This document shows positions 8,809 through 16,447 of a DNA stretch of 19,803 bases, piece after piece; positions within the stretch are counted from its first letter, which is position 1; each line of letters opens with the position of its first letter. The stretch comes from Halieaceae bacterium. Lineage in GTDB: Bacteria; Pseudomonadota; Gammaproteobacteria; Pseudomonadales; Halieaceae. Under the pieces are notes generated by a model. It made no database searches. It saw only the letters and a program-made list of their open reading frames with translations, and was not told the DNA's origin. Made by a program: the position numbers and the translations under genes. The DNA lies in the NCBI GenBank assembly GCA_003331685.1, contig QOPK01000020.1, positions 1 to 19,803 on the forward strand, in the 5' to 3' direction.

Positions 8809-11152
8809 GGGCAACATCCCTCAGCGTGCTGGCACCGCGATCAGCAATGCTCAGCGCGCGAATCACCTCAAGGCGGCGAATCAACTGATTCAGCGCCTCT
8901 GCCTGACGAGACCGCCCTTCAGCGTTGCTCGCCAGCCCGCGACTCACCAGCATTTTCCATGCGTTGGCAAAAAGCAGTTTTCCAATTGATGCCTCGCTAC
9001 TGATCCTGCGCTGCAAGTATGCCTGCTTGCCATAGCTCATGCACCGCTCGATAAAGGCATCCTCCTCTATCGGCTCTCCGTCCGAGTGCCGGATCAGAAT
9101 GTCAGTGCCAATGCTGTAGGCCTCGGCAAAAACGGTCAGTGCCACGTGCCCCAGTTTCGGTGACAGCCGATTCAAGATCAGTCGCGCATTGTCGGGGCTC
9201 TCACTCAACAAGGCCTGCCAGTCAGGTTCGTCACGGCATAGCTCGGTGTCGATCTGCTGCTCGAATAACTGGGTGTCGGGGTAGAAGAATTCGAATTTAA
9301 AGAGATCCCGCAGCTCTTGTACCTCAGACCAGAACTGCGAGAGTGACCCGTTACTTTCACGTTGCTCACTGACTGCCAGTAGCGCCAGTTCTGCTACCGC
9401 ACGCGTGAGGAAAAAATGCACAATAGTGTTGCGATAGAAGCTGGCGATCGGCGCCTGACCCTCAGCGATGCCATAGACCGTCTCCGGGCCGCCCACGAAT
9501 CGCGTGATAATGCCCTCTTCCATCATGTTGGCCAGCATGTTGCCTATTTCCTCTGCGTAATTGAGGTTGAAGTCGGGCGACAGCCTCACGCCGCGGGCTG
9601 TGGCCCAATCGATCATGATCGAGACCTCTTTGACGATTTCGGGCTCGGTCAAGGCCCGCGGAAAGGCGCCCAGTAGTGCGGTAGAGACGACCGCCGGGAA
9701 CGTGGCGGGCGTCACGCGGTTGGCCTCTACGGCCACCTGGAAGGCGATCTTCGAGATCGCCAACTGATCCTCCGGATCGGGTGCTGCGTCAAGTCGGACA
9801 GGCTCGCCGAAGTCCACGTGAATCCTGCCCATCGGGCGGGCGAGACTTTTCAAGTAGCGGATCATCCAGCCAACAGATTCGGGTGCCTTTGGCGTGCCGG
9901 ACTGCTCGCGGGCGTACTCTTCCGCGTCTCTGACAAGGTCGTAGGAAACCGACACGGGGATAATGTGAATGTCCCGTGACCCCGCGTGGTGCGCGCCTTC
10001 CAGTGCGTACTTGAGAAGCCCGTATTTGGGTGGCATCAACTTCCCGAGCCGCGAGCGCGTTCCCTCAAAAGACCAGGTCATGGGGAACCGCTTTTCCATT
10101 AAATAGCCGATGTACTGCTTGAGGCTAAGCTTGTAGACCTCGTTGTTCTGAAAACTTCGGCGAATGAAGATGCCGCCGGCCCGCCTCAAGAAGAACCCCA
10201 GAATCGGGATATTCAGGTTGGCGCCACCAAAGAAATGCGGCATCGGGAAGTCATTGTCGAACAGGAGCTTGGGGACCACGAATCCGTCGATGTAGGTTTT
10301 ATGCGTCCAGAGCAGGGCTGAAGGATAATGGCGCACGATCTGCCGTATGCGCTCGAGATCATTGGGGTCGTAGTGCAGTGTTTTTTCATAGCCTAGCCCT
10401 AGAAAAATCCCGCACAGCTTGGCCCACACATCGAGCCAGAAGCGGGTGGGTATCGAAATCATTTCCCGCAGGTACTCGCTAGCCTCCGCTCTCACGGCTT
10501 TGCTGGGCTGCTCGCGGGCGTTGGCGATGTCCAGCAGAGCAGCTTTGAAGGCACGGTTATTGCGAATGCTTTGGTGAACATAGCGGGGCACTTTGTAGCG
10601 ACCGCCAATTAACTGCCGCTCCGCCATATCGATGACAACGGCGGCCTGCCTTGCGACAAACACCGCGAAATCTTCGGGCTCGTTGGCGGCCGATAATCCT
10701 GTCTTGGCGTGAAATCGTTCAGCGAGGTCGCGATTTGCGCCAGGCTCACCAAGTGTCAGGTGCACACGCTCGGGGTTCAGTCGTGCGACACGGTCAGCCA
10801 GCCAGCCCGGAGGCCTGCGCTCTCCGCCGCGAAGGATGTCACGTATTCGGGGTCTGGTGCTGGCGCTTCTTTCCGCTTGTAACCAAGATACGCGGAGCGG
10901 CGCCACCATGGCGTCAGGATGTTGTTCAAGCGCAAGCGATAGTTTCTCTACGTTCAGCGTTTTGCGGTCATCGCGCAAATCCAGCAACACGATCTTGTGA
11001 TCAGTAGCTTGGCTGCCGTGCGCGGCGATCCACCGCTCGAGCAGGTGTCGCTCGAATCGACGTCTCGTGTCGAGTAGAAAAATGACCTGCTGTGCAGCGG
11101 GCGGCCAGGGATTGTGGGCAAGCTGATCTCGCAGCGCAGTGGCCAGACTCAC
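8795..11152 (-). CDS. plsB: Glycerol-3-phosphate 1-O-acyltransferase, PlsB/PlsB2 type
   Basis: The enzyme acylates glycerol-3-phosphate at sn-1 at the inner membrane, the first committed step to phosphatidic acid. In 785 residues all four acyltransferase blocks are visible. They are THKTYID (His284 and Asp289, the HX4D catalytic pair), GGIFIRR (326-332), FEGTRSRLGK (362-371) and IIPVSVSYDLV (397-407). Block I differs from the HRSHMD of E. coli PlsB and looks nearer to the actinobacterial PlsB2 form. The first ~260 residues and the long C-terminal half are outside the catalytic core, as in other PlsB proteins. The start is GTG 11150-11152, immediately after the TGA of the upstream fusion gene (TGAGTG), with GAGG six bases upstream. 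This implies coupled translation. Confidence 0.95.
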   Translation of the reverse strand: MSLATALRDQLAHNPWPPAAQQVIFLLDTRRRFERHLLERWIAAHGSQATDHKIVLLDLRDDRKTLNVEKLSLALEQHPDAMVAPLRVSWLQAERSASTRPRIRDILRGGERRPPGWLADRVARLNPERVHLTLGEPGANRDLAERFHAKTGLSAANEPEDFAVFVARQAAVVIDMAERQLIGGRYKVPRYVHQSIRNNRAFKAALLDIANAREQPSKAVRAEASEYLREMISIPTRFWLDVWAKLCGIFLGLGYEKTLHYDPNDLERIRQIVRHYPSALLWTHKTYIDGFVVPKLLFDNDFPMPHFFGGANLNIPILGFFLRRAGGIFIRRSFQNNEVYKLSLKQYIGYLMEKRFPMTWSFEGTRSRLGKLMPPKYGLLKYALEGAHHAGSRDIHIIPVSVSYDLVRDAEEYAREQSGTPKAPESVGWMIRYLKSLARPMGRIHVDFGEPVRLDAAPDPEDQLAISKIAFQVAVEANRVTPATFPAVVSTALLGAFPRALTEPEIVKEVSIMIDWATARGVRLSPDFNLNYAEEIGNMLANMMEEGIITRFVGGPETVYGIAEGQAPIASFYRNTIVHFFLTRAVAELALLAVSEQRESNGSLSQFWSEVQELRDLFKFEFFYPDTQLFEQQIDTELCRDEPDWQALLSESPDNARLILNRLSPKLGHVALTVFAEAYSIGTDILIRHSDGEPIEEDAFIERCMSYGKQAYLQRRISSEASIGKLLFANAWKMLVSRGLASNAEGRSRQAEALNQLIRRLEVIRALSIADRGASTLRDVARETL
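8818..8822 (-). promoter_or_regulatory. Ribosome binding site deciding the gpsA start
   Basis: GAGGG on the minus strand lies inside the 3' end of plsB. It is nine bases from GTG 8808 and zero bases from ATG 8817, so it favours the GTG start of gpsA. Confidence 0.5.
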
Positions 11153-12805
11153 TCAGTGCCTCGTGGCCGGAGTCTCTGGATCGAAGCCATTCTTTGAGCT
11201 GACCGACTCCAACTTGTTAAGAGTACCGCGTTTGCCGCGACCTGTTGACGGCGCGCCGTCTTGCTCGCTCGGTTCGGCTGCGGATTTTTTGAGCTCGGCT
11301 TTTTTGCGCCGGCCGCGCACTTCGGGTTTCAGGTCATCAGGTGTGTCGCGTCGCGCCTTTGCTGTCTCTTCTGCAGAGAGCTCTGGCTGGCCCAGTGTTC
11401 TCAGAAATGCATTGCGAACCTCGGCCACGTGCTCATCGATGCTTGCAACAGACCAATCGGTGGTCTCAATGGCCGGCAGCACATCGACGTGCACGGTACC
11501 GCTTCTAAAAATTTTGTCTCCCTTTGGAGAAATGTCGCCAGAGTTGTGAATGACGACCGGCACAATGGGGACACCGGACTGAATCGCCACATGGAAGCCG
11601 CCCTTTTTAAATGCGCCTAGCTTCGGTGTTGGAGCACGGGTGCCCTCGGGCGCTATGACGAGACTTTTCTTTTCGTCTCGCATTGCTTGTACCAGCGGCT
11701 TCATGGTTTCGATGGCCGCTTGCCGGTCGCTGCGATCAATAAACACAACACCTGCCGCACCCATCAGCGGGCCGATGACCGGAAGATTTTTCAGCTCTCG
11801 CTTACCGACGCCCACGATATCACGACGGACTAGGCTGGCCATGATCAGCATGTCGGCGTTGCTTTGATGATTGAACATGAAGATCGCTGGGCGCTGTTTC
11901 CAGAGGTGCTCGCGGCCGCGCACATCGAGATCCAATCCGATCAATGCGCTGGCGGTTTCTGCGAACAGGGAAATCGAGAAGTTGAGAGAATCCCGCCGTG
12001 ACCCACTCAAGGCATAGAGCGGCAAGCCCATTATGAAGCTCCCCACCAGCGATCCGGTTGCGGCAAGCGAGCGCACGACTTGACTGCTAGTGGCGTTACC
12101 GCGGCTACTGAAGTCGGCCATCAACCAATTTTCCTCGCGGGCGATCTTCTTTAACTCGCGGCTTCCGTTTAACACCACCGGGCGCCCTGCCGTTTCTAGC
12201 AATTCGATGTCGTCTGTGCTGTCGCTGTAGAAGAAGCAATTTTCCAGATCGCTGCCCTGTTGCGCCGTAAAACGCTCGGCGGCATGGACTTTGCCAATAC
12301 CGAAACAGGTGGGCTGTACGACGCTGCCCGTGAATTGGCCGCCTTCAACTTCCAGGTCAGTCGCATAGACGTGCTCGATGCCCAGATCTCTCGCTGCGGG
12401 CAGCACCTGATAGGGCGTGGCTGAGCTGATAATGGCGATACTGTGACCGGCAGCGCGGTGCGCTTTGATCAATTGTCGGGCCTCGGGATAGATCAGTTTG
12501 GCAATCGCTCTGCGGAATAGTCGCTCGCTATTGGCAACATAGTCCGCCTCTGAGCGACCTGCGAGATATTGGGCGTGAACCGCCATCAGTGCCGAAAAGC
12601 CCAATGAGCCCATGCCAAAGCGGGTCGCCGCTTGGGTCAACTGCACCAGATCAGCGGGCGAGATCTCGCCCCGGGCTATTTGATCCTTGAGAAACGCGCT
12701 CGCGGAGTAGCCCGAGATGATGGTCCCGTCAAAATCAAATACCGCGCAGGTTTTAGGGCCTTGCTCGGCGTCGGCAATGTTCTGGAGCAGAGTGGAAAGT
12801 GACAC
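11153..12805 (-). CDS. HAD-IB phosphatase / 1-acyl-glycerol-3-phosphate acyltransferase fusion
   Basis: This 550-residue protein has two enzyme domains. Residues 15-230 are a SerB-like HAD-IB phosphatase: DFDGT (24-28) with the nucleophile and acid Asp, IISSAT (125-130), Lys172, and SDSTDD (194-199) for Mg2+. After a hydrophobic linker (about 245-290), residues 295-475 form a PlsC-type acyltransferase: NHQSNAD (His313, Asp318), FIDRSDR (355-361), PEGTR (386-390) and VPIVPVV (412-418). It probably makes phosphatidate from lysophosphatidate; the phosphatase substrate is unknown. Residues 476-550 are a charged, low-complexity tail, probably disordered. The architecture matches mycobacterial PlsC (Rv2483c) as I recall it. 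The start is GTG 12803-12805, the only sensible start before the DFDGT strand, without a strong ribosome site. It is first gene of the plsB-gpsA operon. Confidence 0.93.
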   Translation of the reverse strand: MSLSTLLQNIADAEQGPKTCAVFDFDGTIISGYSASAFLKDQIARGEISPADLVQLTQAATRFGMGSLGFSALMAVHAQYLAGRSEADYVANSERLFRRAIAKLIYPEARQLIKAHRAAGHSIAIISSATPYQVLPAARDLGIEHVYATDLEVEGGQFTGSVVQPTCFGIGKVHAAERFTAQQGSDLENCFFYSDSTDDIELLETAGRPVVLNGSRELKKIAREENWLMADFSSRGNATSSQVVRSLAATGSLVGSFIMGLPLYALSGSRRDSLNFSISLFAETASALIGLDLDVRGREHLWKQRPAIFMFNHQSNADMLIMASLVRRDIVGVGKRELKNLPVIGPLMGAAGVVFIDRSDRQAAIETMKPLVQAMRDEKKSLVIAPEGTRAPTPKLGAFKKGGFHVAIQSGVPIVPVVIHNSGDISPKGDKIFRSGTVHVDVLPAIETTDWSVASIDEHVAEVRNAFLRTLGQPELSAEETAKARRDTPDDLKPEVRGRRKKAELKKSAAEPSEQDGAPSTGRGKRGTLNKLESVSSKNGFDPETPATRH

Positions 12806-13053
12806 GACAGACTCGACTTCGCGTATTCTGGCTAACAGACAGTAGTAGCACCTTACACGGCTGTCTATGAGAGCTCCAAACGTAAAAAAACCACAAGCTG
12901 GCTAGCAATGAAGAACCGGTGAGCGATAAGTCGCGCATGGGTGATTCACGCGGGCAGTTGTGCAAGGCGTTCGGAATCCCGCGAGAGAGACACCGTTGTG
13001 AAGGCCGCGGTGCAGGCGCTTTGATACTGTAACGTGCAACAGGAATCGGTCCT
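12806..13053. promoter_or_regulatory. Divergent intergenic region between the lipid operon and nhaC-like gene
   Basis: These 248 bases hold no ORF that looks coding and must contain the promoters for both flanking transcripts. No sigma70 pair is convincing by eye. An interrupted inverted repeat, AGACAG (12837-12842) and CTGTCT (12861-12866), lies 32-61 bases upstream of the GTG start of the acyltransferase fusion and could be a regulator site. An A-run at about 12884-12890 adds local AT richness. Confidence 0.4.
13041..13044 (+). promoter_or_regulatory. Ribosome binding site supporting a TTG start
   Basis: AGGA lies nine bases before TTG 13054-13056 and 18 bases before ATG 13063. It therefore supports TTG as the initiation codon of the NhaC-family gene. 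Confidence 0.4.
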
Positions 13054-14397
13054 TTGGTATCGATGGAATACGGGTTCATAACATTACTGCCTACCTTGCT
13101 GGTGCTCGGCCTGGCGATTTGGAGTCGCCGGACGCTTGAATCGGTGCTGGCGGGGGCGTTGTTCGCTTTCTTCATTATGGAGGGATTCGGTTTTATCGAT
13201 GCCCTGGCTGAGGCGACGCTGGCCACGTTGATGACCGAGGATGTGGCCTGGGTCATGCTGGTCTGCGGTCTTTACGGCGGATTTATTGGCCTGTTGGTCA
13301 AGGGCGGCGGTTCCTATGCTTTTGGTCGGGCACTGATGAATCGGATTGAGACCAAGCGCGGCGGACTGCTTGCCACTTGGGGCCTCGGCCTGGTGATTTT
13401 TCTGGACGATTACCTGAACTCACTGACGGTGGGTGCGACCATGAAAGCGGTGACCGATCGCTTCCGCACCTCGCGCGCCATGCTCGCTTATGTTGTGGAT
13501 TCAACCGCGGCGCCGCTGTGCTTGCTGGTCCCTCTATCAAGTTGGGGTGCTTATTTCGCCAGTCTGCTGGAGCAGAATGGCGTGGCGCCCGAAGGCCAAG
13601 GTTTGTCAGTTTTCATCCACACTATTCCCTATATGTTCTATCCCATCGTGGCGCTGCTGACTGTCCCGCTGGTGGCGATAGGGGCCATTCCTCTTTTGGG
13701 CGCGATGCGTCGCGCCGAAGCGCACGCCGAGAGCACAGGTGATCTCGGTATTTTCGAAGACGAAGCCTTGGCGGTGGAAGAGACCGCACGGGGCGGCATG
13801 GGTGTGTTCTTCTTCCCCATTATTGCGATGGTCTTCTTCACAGTGTTTCCGAGCATCGATTTGCTTCGGGGTGTCATCGCCGGGATTCTGGTGACCTTTG
13901 TCCACTACGCTTTATGGCGCGTCATGCCGCTGGGCGAGTTATTCGACACCTGTATCGACGGCATTAAGTCCATGGTGCCGGTGCTGGCGATGCTCCTCAC
14001 CCTCTTTGTGTTTGTTGAAGCCAATGACCGTTTGGGTCTCACGCCCTATGTCATCGACGCGGTGTCACCTTTCATGACGGCGCAGTTGTTACCGGTTGTG
14101 GTGTTTGTCACCGTGTCACTGCTGTCGTTTACCACGGGATCCAACTGGGGCGTGATTGCCATTACCATGCCCATTGCTTTCCCGTTGGCGCAGACCTTTG
14201 ACGTGAGCATCCCGCTGGTCATGGGAGCATTATTTTCGGCCAGTGGTTTTGGCTCACATGCCTGTTTTTACTCGGATTCGACGGTGCTTTCGGCGCAGGG
14301 GGCGGGTTGCCGGACGTATGAGCATGCGCTCACACAGCTGCCTTATGCATTGTTGGGCGCGGCCGTCGCCGCTATCCTCTTTGTCATGATGGCTTGA
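13054..14397 (+). CDS. NhaC-family Na+/H+ antiporter-like membrane transporter
   Basis: This 447-residue, very hydrophobic protein has about 10-12 membrane helices. Conserved family elements are the polar re-entrant segment FLDDYLNSLTVGATM (116-130), DSTAAPLCLLVPLSSWGAY (149-167), the TTGSNWGVIAITMP helix, and GSHACFYSDSTVLSAQGAG near the end, with acidic residues buried in helices. The NhaC/YuiF superfamily exchanges Na+ for H+, or in some members organic acids or amino acids, so sodium and pH homeostasis is the best guess but the substrate is not proven. The start is TTG 13054, favoured by AGGA nine bases upstream; ATG 13063 would shorten it by three residues. It stands alone on the plus strand, divergent from the lipid operon, and 122 bases separate its stop from the COQ4 start. 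Confidence 0.9.
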   Translation: MVSMEYGFITLLPTLLVLGLAIWSRRTLESVLAGALFAFFIMEGFGFIDALAEATLATLMTEDVAWVMLVCGLYGGFIGLLVKGGGSYAFGRALMNRIETKRGGLLATWGLGLVIFLDDYLNSLTVGATMKAVTDRFRTSRAMLAYVVDSTAAPLCLLVPLSSWGAYFASLLEQNGVAPEGQGLSVFIHTIPYMFYPIVALLTVPLVAIGAIPLLGAMRRAEAHAESTGDLGIFEDEALAVEETARGGMGVFFFPIIAMVFFTVFPSIDLLRGVIAGILVTFVHYALWRVMPLGELFDTCIDGIKSMVPVLAMLLTLFVFVEANDRLGLTPYVIDAVSPFMTAQLLPVVVFVTVSLLSFTTGSNWGVIAITMPIAFPLAQTFDVSIPLVMGALFSASGFGSHACFYSDSTVLSAQGAGCRTYEHALTQLPYALLGAAVAAILFVMMA

Positions 14398-14519
14398 GCA
14401 TTCCGGCTCGGCCCACAGTGCAGGTGGCCAGTGCCCAGTCCGAGCTCAGTGAGTGGTATGCCGAAGCTAGGTCTTTGGCAGGCCCGCGCTCTTAAATGAC
14501 GTTGAGAATAGAAGCGAAA

Positions 14520-15266
14520 ATGAAACGCCTGAAAACAGTGTGGCTTCGCAACCAGATCAAACCGCTTGCGGCATGGCGCGCCATGCGCGAGTTGCTCAAA
14601 AACCCTGACGACACCACGCAGGTGTTTCACATTATTGAAGCGCTAAAGGGCGACAGCCTGAGCGCCGCCGTGAGGCGCTTGAGATCAAGCGATCGCGGCC
14701 GCGCCTTATTGCAAAAAAAACCTGACATTGTCAGCAGGCTCAATGACCGAGAGTGGCTCTTGAGCCTGCCTGCGGGAAGTATCGGACGGGCCTACTTTGA
14801 TTTTGTGCACGCGGAAGATCTGTCGGCTAACGGCTTGATCGCCTCGAGTGAGACAGGTGCCCGCGAAGAAATCTATCGTGGTCTTGCCGAAGATGAGGTC
14901 TGGTTGGCCGATCGATTGCGTGATATCCATGACCTACAGCATGTTATGACGGGCTACGGGCGTGACCCGGTGGGTGAACTGAGCCTGCTATCCTTTATGA
15001 AGACCCAAACACCCAACCGCGGCATCAGTTTTATCGTGTGGATTGCCAAGTGGAAGTATCTTCGTGAGGTGCCGCAGTTTGATGTGCGACTACTCATTCG
15101 AGAAGGCGCCCAGATCGCCCAGCAGGCGATTTGGATGGCCGAAATTGAATGGGAGGAGCGGCTTGCCGAGCCGATCGATGCGGTGCGCTTGGAACTCGGG
15201 TTCCAGCCACCCCGTCAATATCAGCGCCTTCGGGAGCAGGCGCCCCAACTCTTGTTTGCGGCGTGA
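14520..15266 (+). CDS. coq4: COQ4-family ubiquinone biosynthesis protein
   Basis: This protein of about 248 residues carries the COQ4 hallmark HDLQH followed by exactly 11 residues and Glu (His137, Asp138, His141, Glu153), within HDLQHVMTGYGRDPVGE. This is the metal-binding HDxxH-x11-E motif of eukaryotic COQ4, which organises the ubiquinone complex and has been linked to removal of the C1 carboxyl group of the quinone precursor. In bacteria the family is sporadic and the role less settled. I chose ATG 14520 because AGAAG lies five bases upstream. An in-frame ATG at 14496 has no ribosome site and would add eight residues. It precedes the acyl-CoA dehydrogenase pair by 53 bases on the same strand. 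A link may be electron flow from acyl-CoA oxidation to ubiquinone, but this is only inference. Confidence 0.9.
   Translation: MKRLKTVWLRNQIKPLAAWRAMRELLKNPDDTTQVFHIIEALKGDSLSAAVRRLRSSDRGRALLQKKPDIVSRLNDREWLLSLPAGSIGRAYFDFVHAEDLSANGLIASSETGAREEIYRGLAEDEVWLADRLRDIHDLQHVMTGYGRDPVGELSLLSFMKTQTPNRGISFIVWIAKWKYLREVPQFDVRLLIREGAQIAQQAIWMAEIEWEERLAEPIDAVRLELGFQPPRQYQRLREQAPQLLFAA
14571..14586. repeat. 16-base perfect palindrome inside coq4
   Basis: GCATGGCG and its exact complement CGCCATGC are joined with no spacer, inside the N-terminal coding part of the COQ4 gene (Ala-Trp-Arg-Ala-Met-Arg). Its meaning is unknown; chance or codon context can explain it. Confidence 0.4.
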
Positions 15267-15319
15267 AGCGATAAGCAGTTCTGATACCCTACGCCGAGTT
15301 TTTTAATCGGGCGACAGCT

Positions 15320-16435
15320 ATGAATTTTGAGTTTTCCGAGGAGCAGCAACTGCTGAGAGAGCAAGCGCGCGGGTTCTTGACTGAGCATTGCCCCACCTCC
15401 GCAGTAAGGGCTGTGCTGGATGGTGATCAAGACTGGGACCCCGCCCTATGGCAGAAGATTGCCGAGATGGGGTGGACCGCCACGGTGATTCCCGAGGCCT
15501 ACGGGGGTCTGGGCCTGAGTTATTACGAATTGGCGATCATTGCTGAGGAAATGGGGCGCAGTGCAGCACCATTACCCTTTAGCAGCTCTGTCTATCTGGC
15601 CAGTGAGGCGATTCAGCGCTTTGGCACCGAGGCGCAAAAATCGGCTTGGCTACCGAGGCTCGCCGGCGGCGAATGCGTCGCGACCGTCGCCATGGCAGAA
15701 CGCGCAGGTCCTCTGGCGCTTGGCCGGCTTGAAACCCGACGCAGCGGATCGCAAATCTCTGGTACAAAAGTTCCTGTTGCTGACGCCTCAATAGCGGAGG
15801 TAGCCGTAGTGCTGGCCCGTTCCGAGAGCGGGCTGGAAGCTTGCCTGGTGCCCTTGGAGCAAGCCGGCGTATCGGTTGAGCCGGTGCTCACATTTGATAC
15901 TAGCCGAGGGCACAGCACCGTGACCTTCGACGCCGCTGAGGCGGAGGTGTTGGGTGATACCACCATTAATCCGAAGAACTGGGAGAGCTTGCTCAATGGT
16001 GCGGCGGTGTTGTTGGCTTGGGAGCAGCTGGGCCTTGCGGAGACTGCGCTGATTCAAGCGCGGGACTACGCCTTGCAACGGTTCGCGTTTGGTCGCGCCA
16101 TTGGCTCCTATCAGGCGATCAAGCACAAGCTGGCCAACATGTACGTGAAGAACACGCTCGCCCGCAGTAACGCGTATTACGGTGTCTGGGCTTTGGCCGA
16201 GGGGAGCGGCGAGTTGCCGCTGGCAGCGGCGACTGCGCGTGTTGCGGCGATACAAGCCTCGACCTACGCGGCAGAAGAAAACATCCAGACCCACGGTGGA
16301 ATGGGCTTCACCTGGGAGTTCGATTGCCACTTTTATTTGCGCCGGGCGAAGCTATTAAGCCTTGCGATTGGTAGTGAAGCGGTGTGGCAAGACCGATTGG
16401 TGTCGGCGTTGGCCGCACAATCCGCGGCAGCCTGA
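15320..16435 (+). CDS. Acyl-CoA dehydrogenase, small non-catalytic-type subunit
   Basis: This 371-residue acyl-CoA dehydrogenase fold has an N-terminal helical domain (FSEEQQLLREQARGFL), a middle beta domain and a C-terminal helical domain with RFAFGRAIGSYQAIKHKLANM (254-274) and THGGMGFTWEFDCHFYLRR (324-342). The usual catalytic Glu is missing at both known positions. In an eyeball alignment to MCAD its YEGT becomes AIGS (349-352), and the IVD-like position holds Ala or Gly. The flavin-contacting TEPxAGSD segment is also degenerate (MAERAGPLALG). This fits the smaller partner of FadE-type alpha2beta2 enzymes. The partner gene starts 12 bases after the stop. The start ATG 15320 has only a weak ribosome site. 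The substrate is unknown; such heteromers often act on steroid-side-chain or other bulky acyl-CoAs. Confidence 0.93.
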   Translation: MNFEFSEEQQLLREQARGFLTEHCPTSAVRAVLDGDQDWDPALWQKIAEMGWTATVIPEAYGGLGLSYYELAIIAEEMGRSAAPLPFSSSVYLASEAIQRFGTEAQKSAWLPRLAGGECVATVAMAERAGPLALGRLETRRSGSQISGTKVPVADASIAEVAVVLARSESGLEACLVPLEQAGVSVEPVLTFDTSRGHSTVTFDAAEAEVLGDTTINPKNWESLLNGAAVLLAWEQLGLAETALIQARDYALQRFAFGRAIGSYQAIKHKLANMYVKNTLARSNAYYGVWALAEGSGELPLAAATARVAAIQASTYAAEENIQTHGGMGFTWEFDCHFYLRRAKLLSLAIGSEAVWQDRLVSALAAQSAAA

Positions 16436-16447
16436 GGGAGAGAGCAG

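Noticed and set aside
12753..13256. 167-codon minus-strand open frame spanning the divergent region
   Set aside because: It overlaps both the start of the acyltransferase fusion and the NhaC-like gene, has a Ser/Ala/Arg-rich shadow composition and no family resemblance.
13698..13715. GC-rich inverted repeat GGCGCGA/TCGCGCC inside the NhaC-like gene
   Set aside because: Short, within coding sequence and easily explained by Ala/Arg codons.
15788..16330. 180-codon minus-strand open frame
   Set aside because: Antisense to the first acyl-CoA dehydrogenase, whose family motifs are unambiguous.
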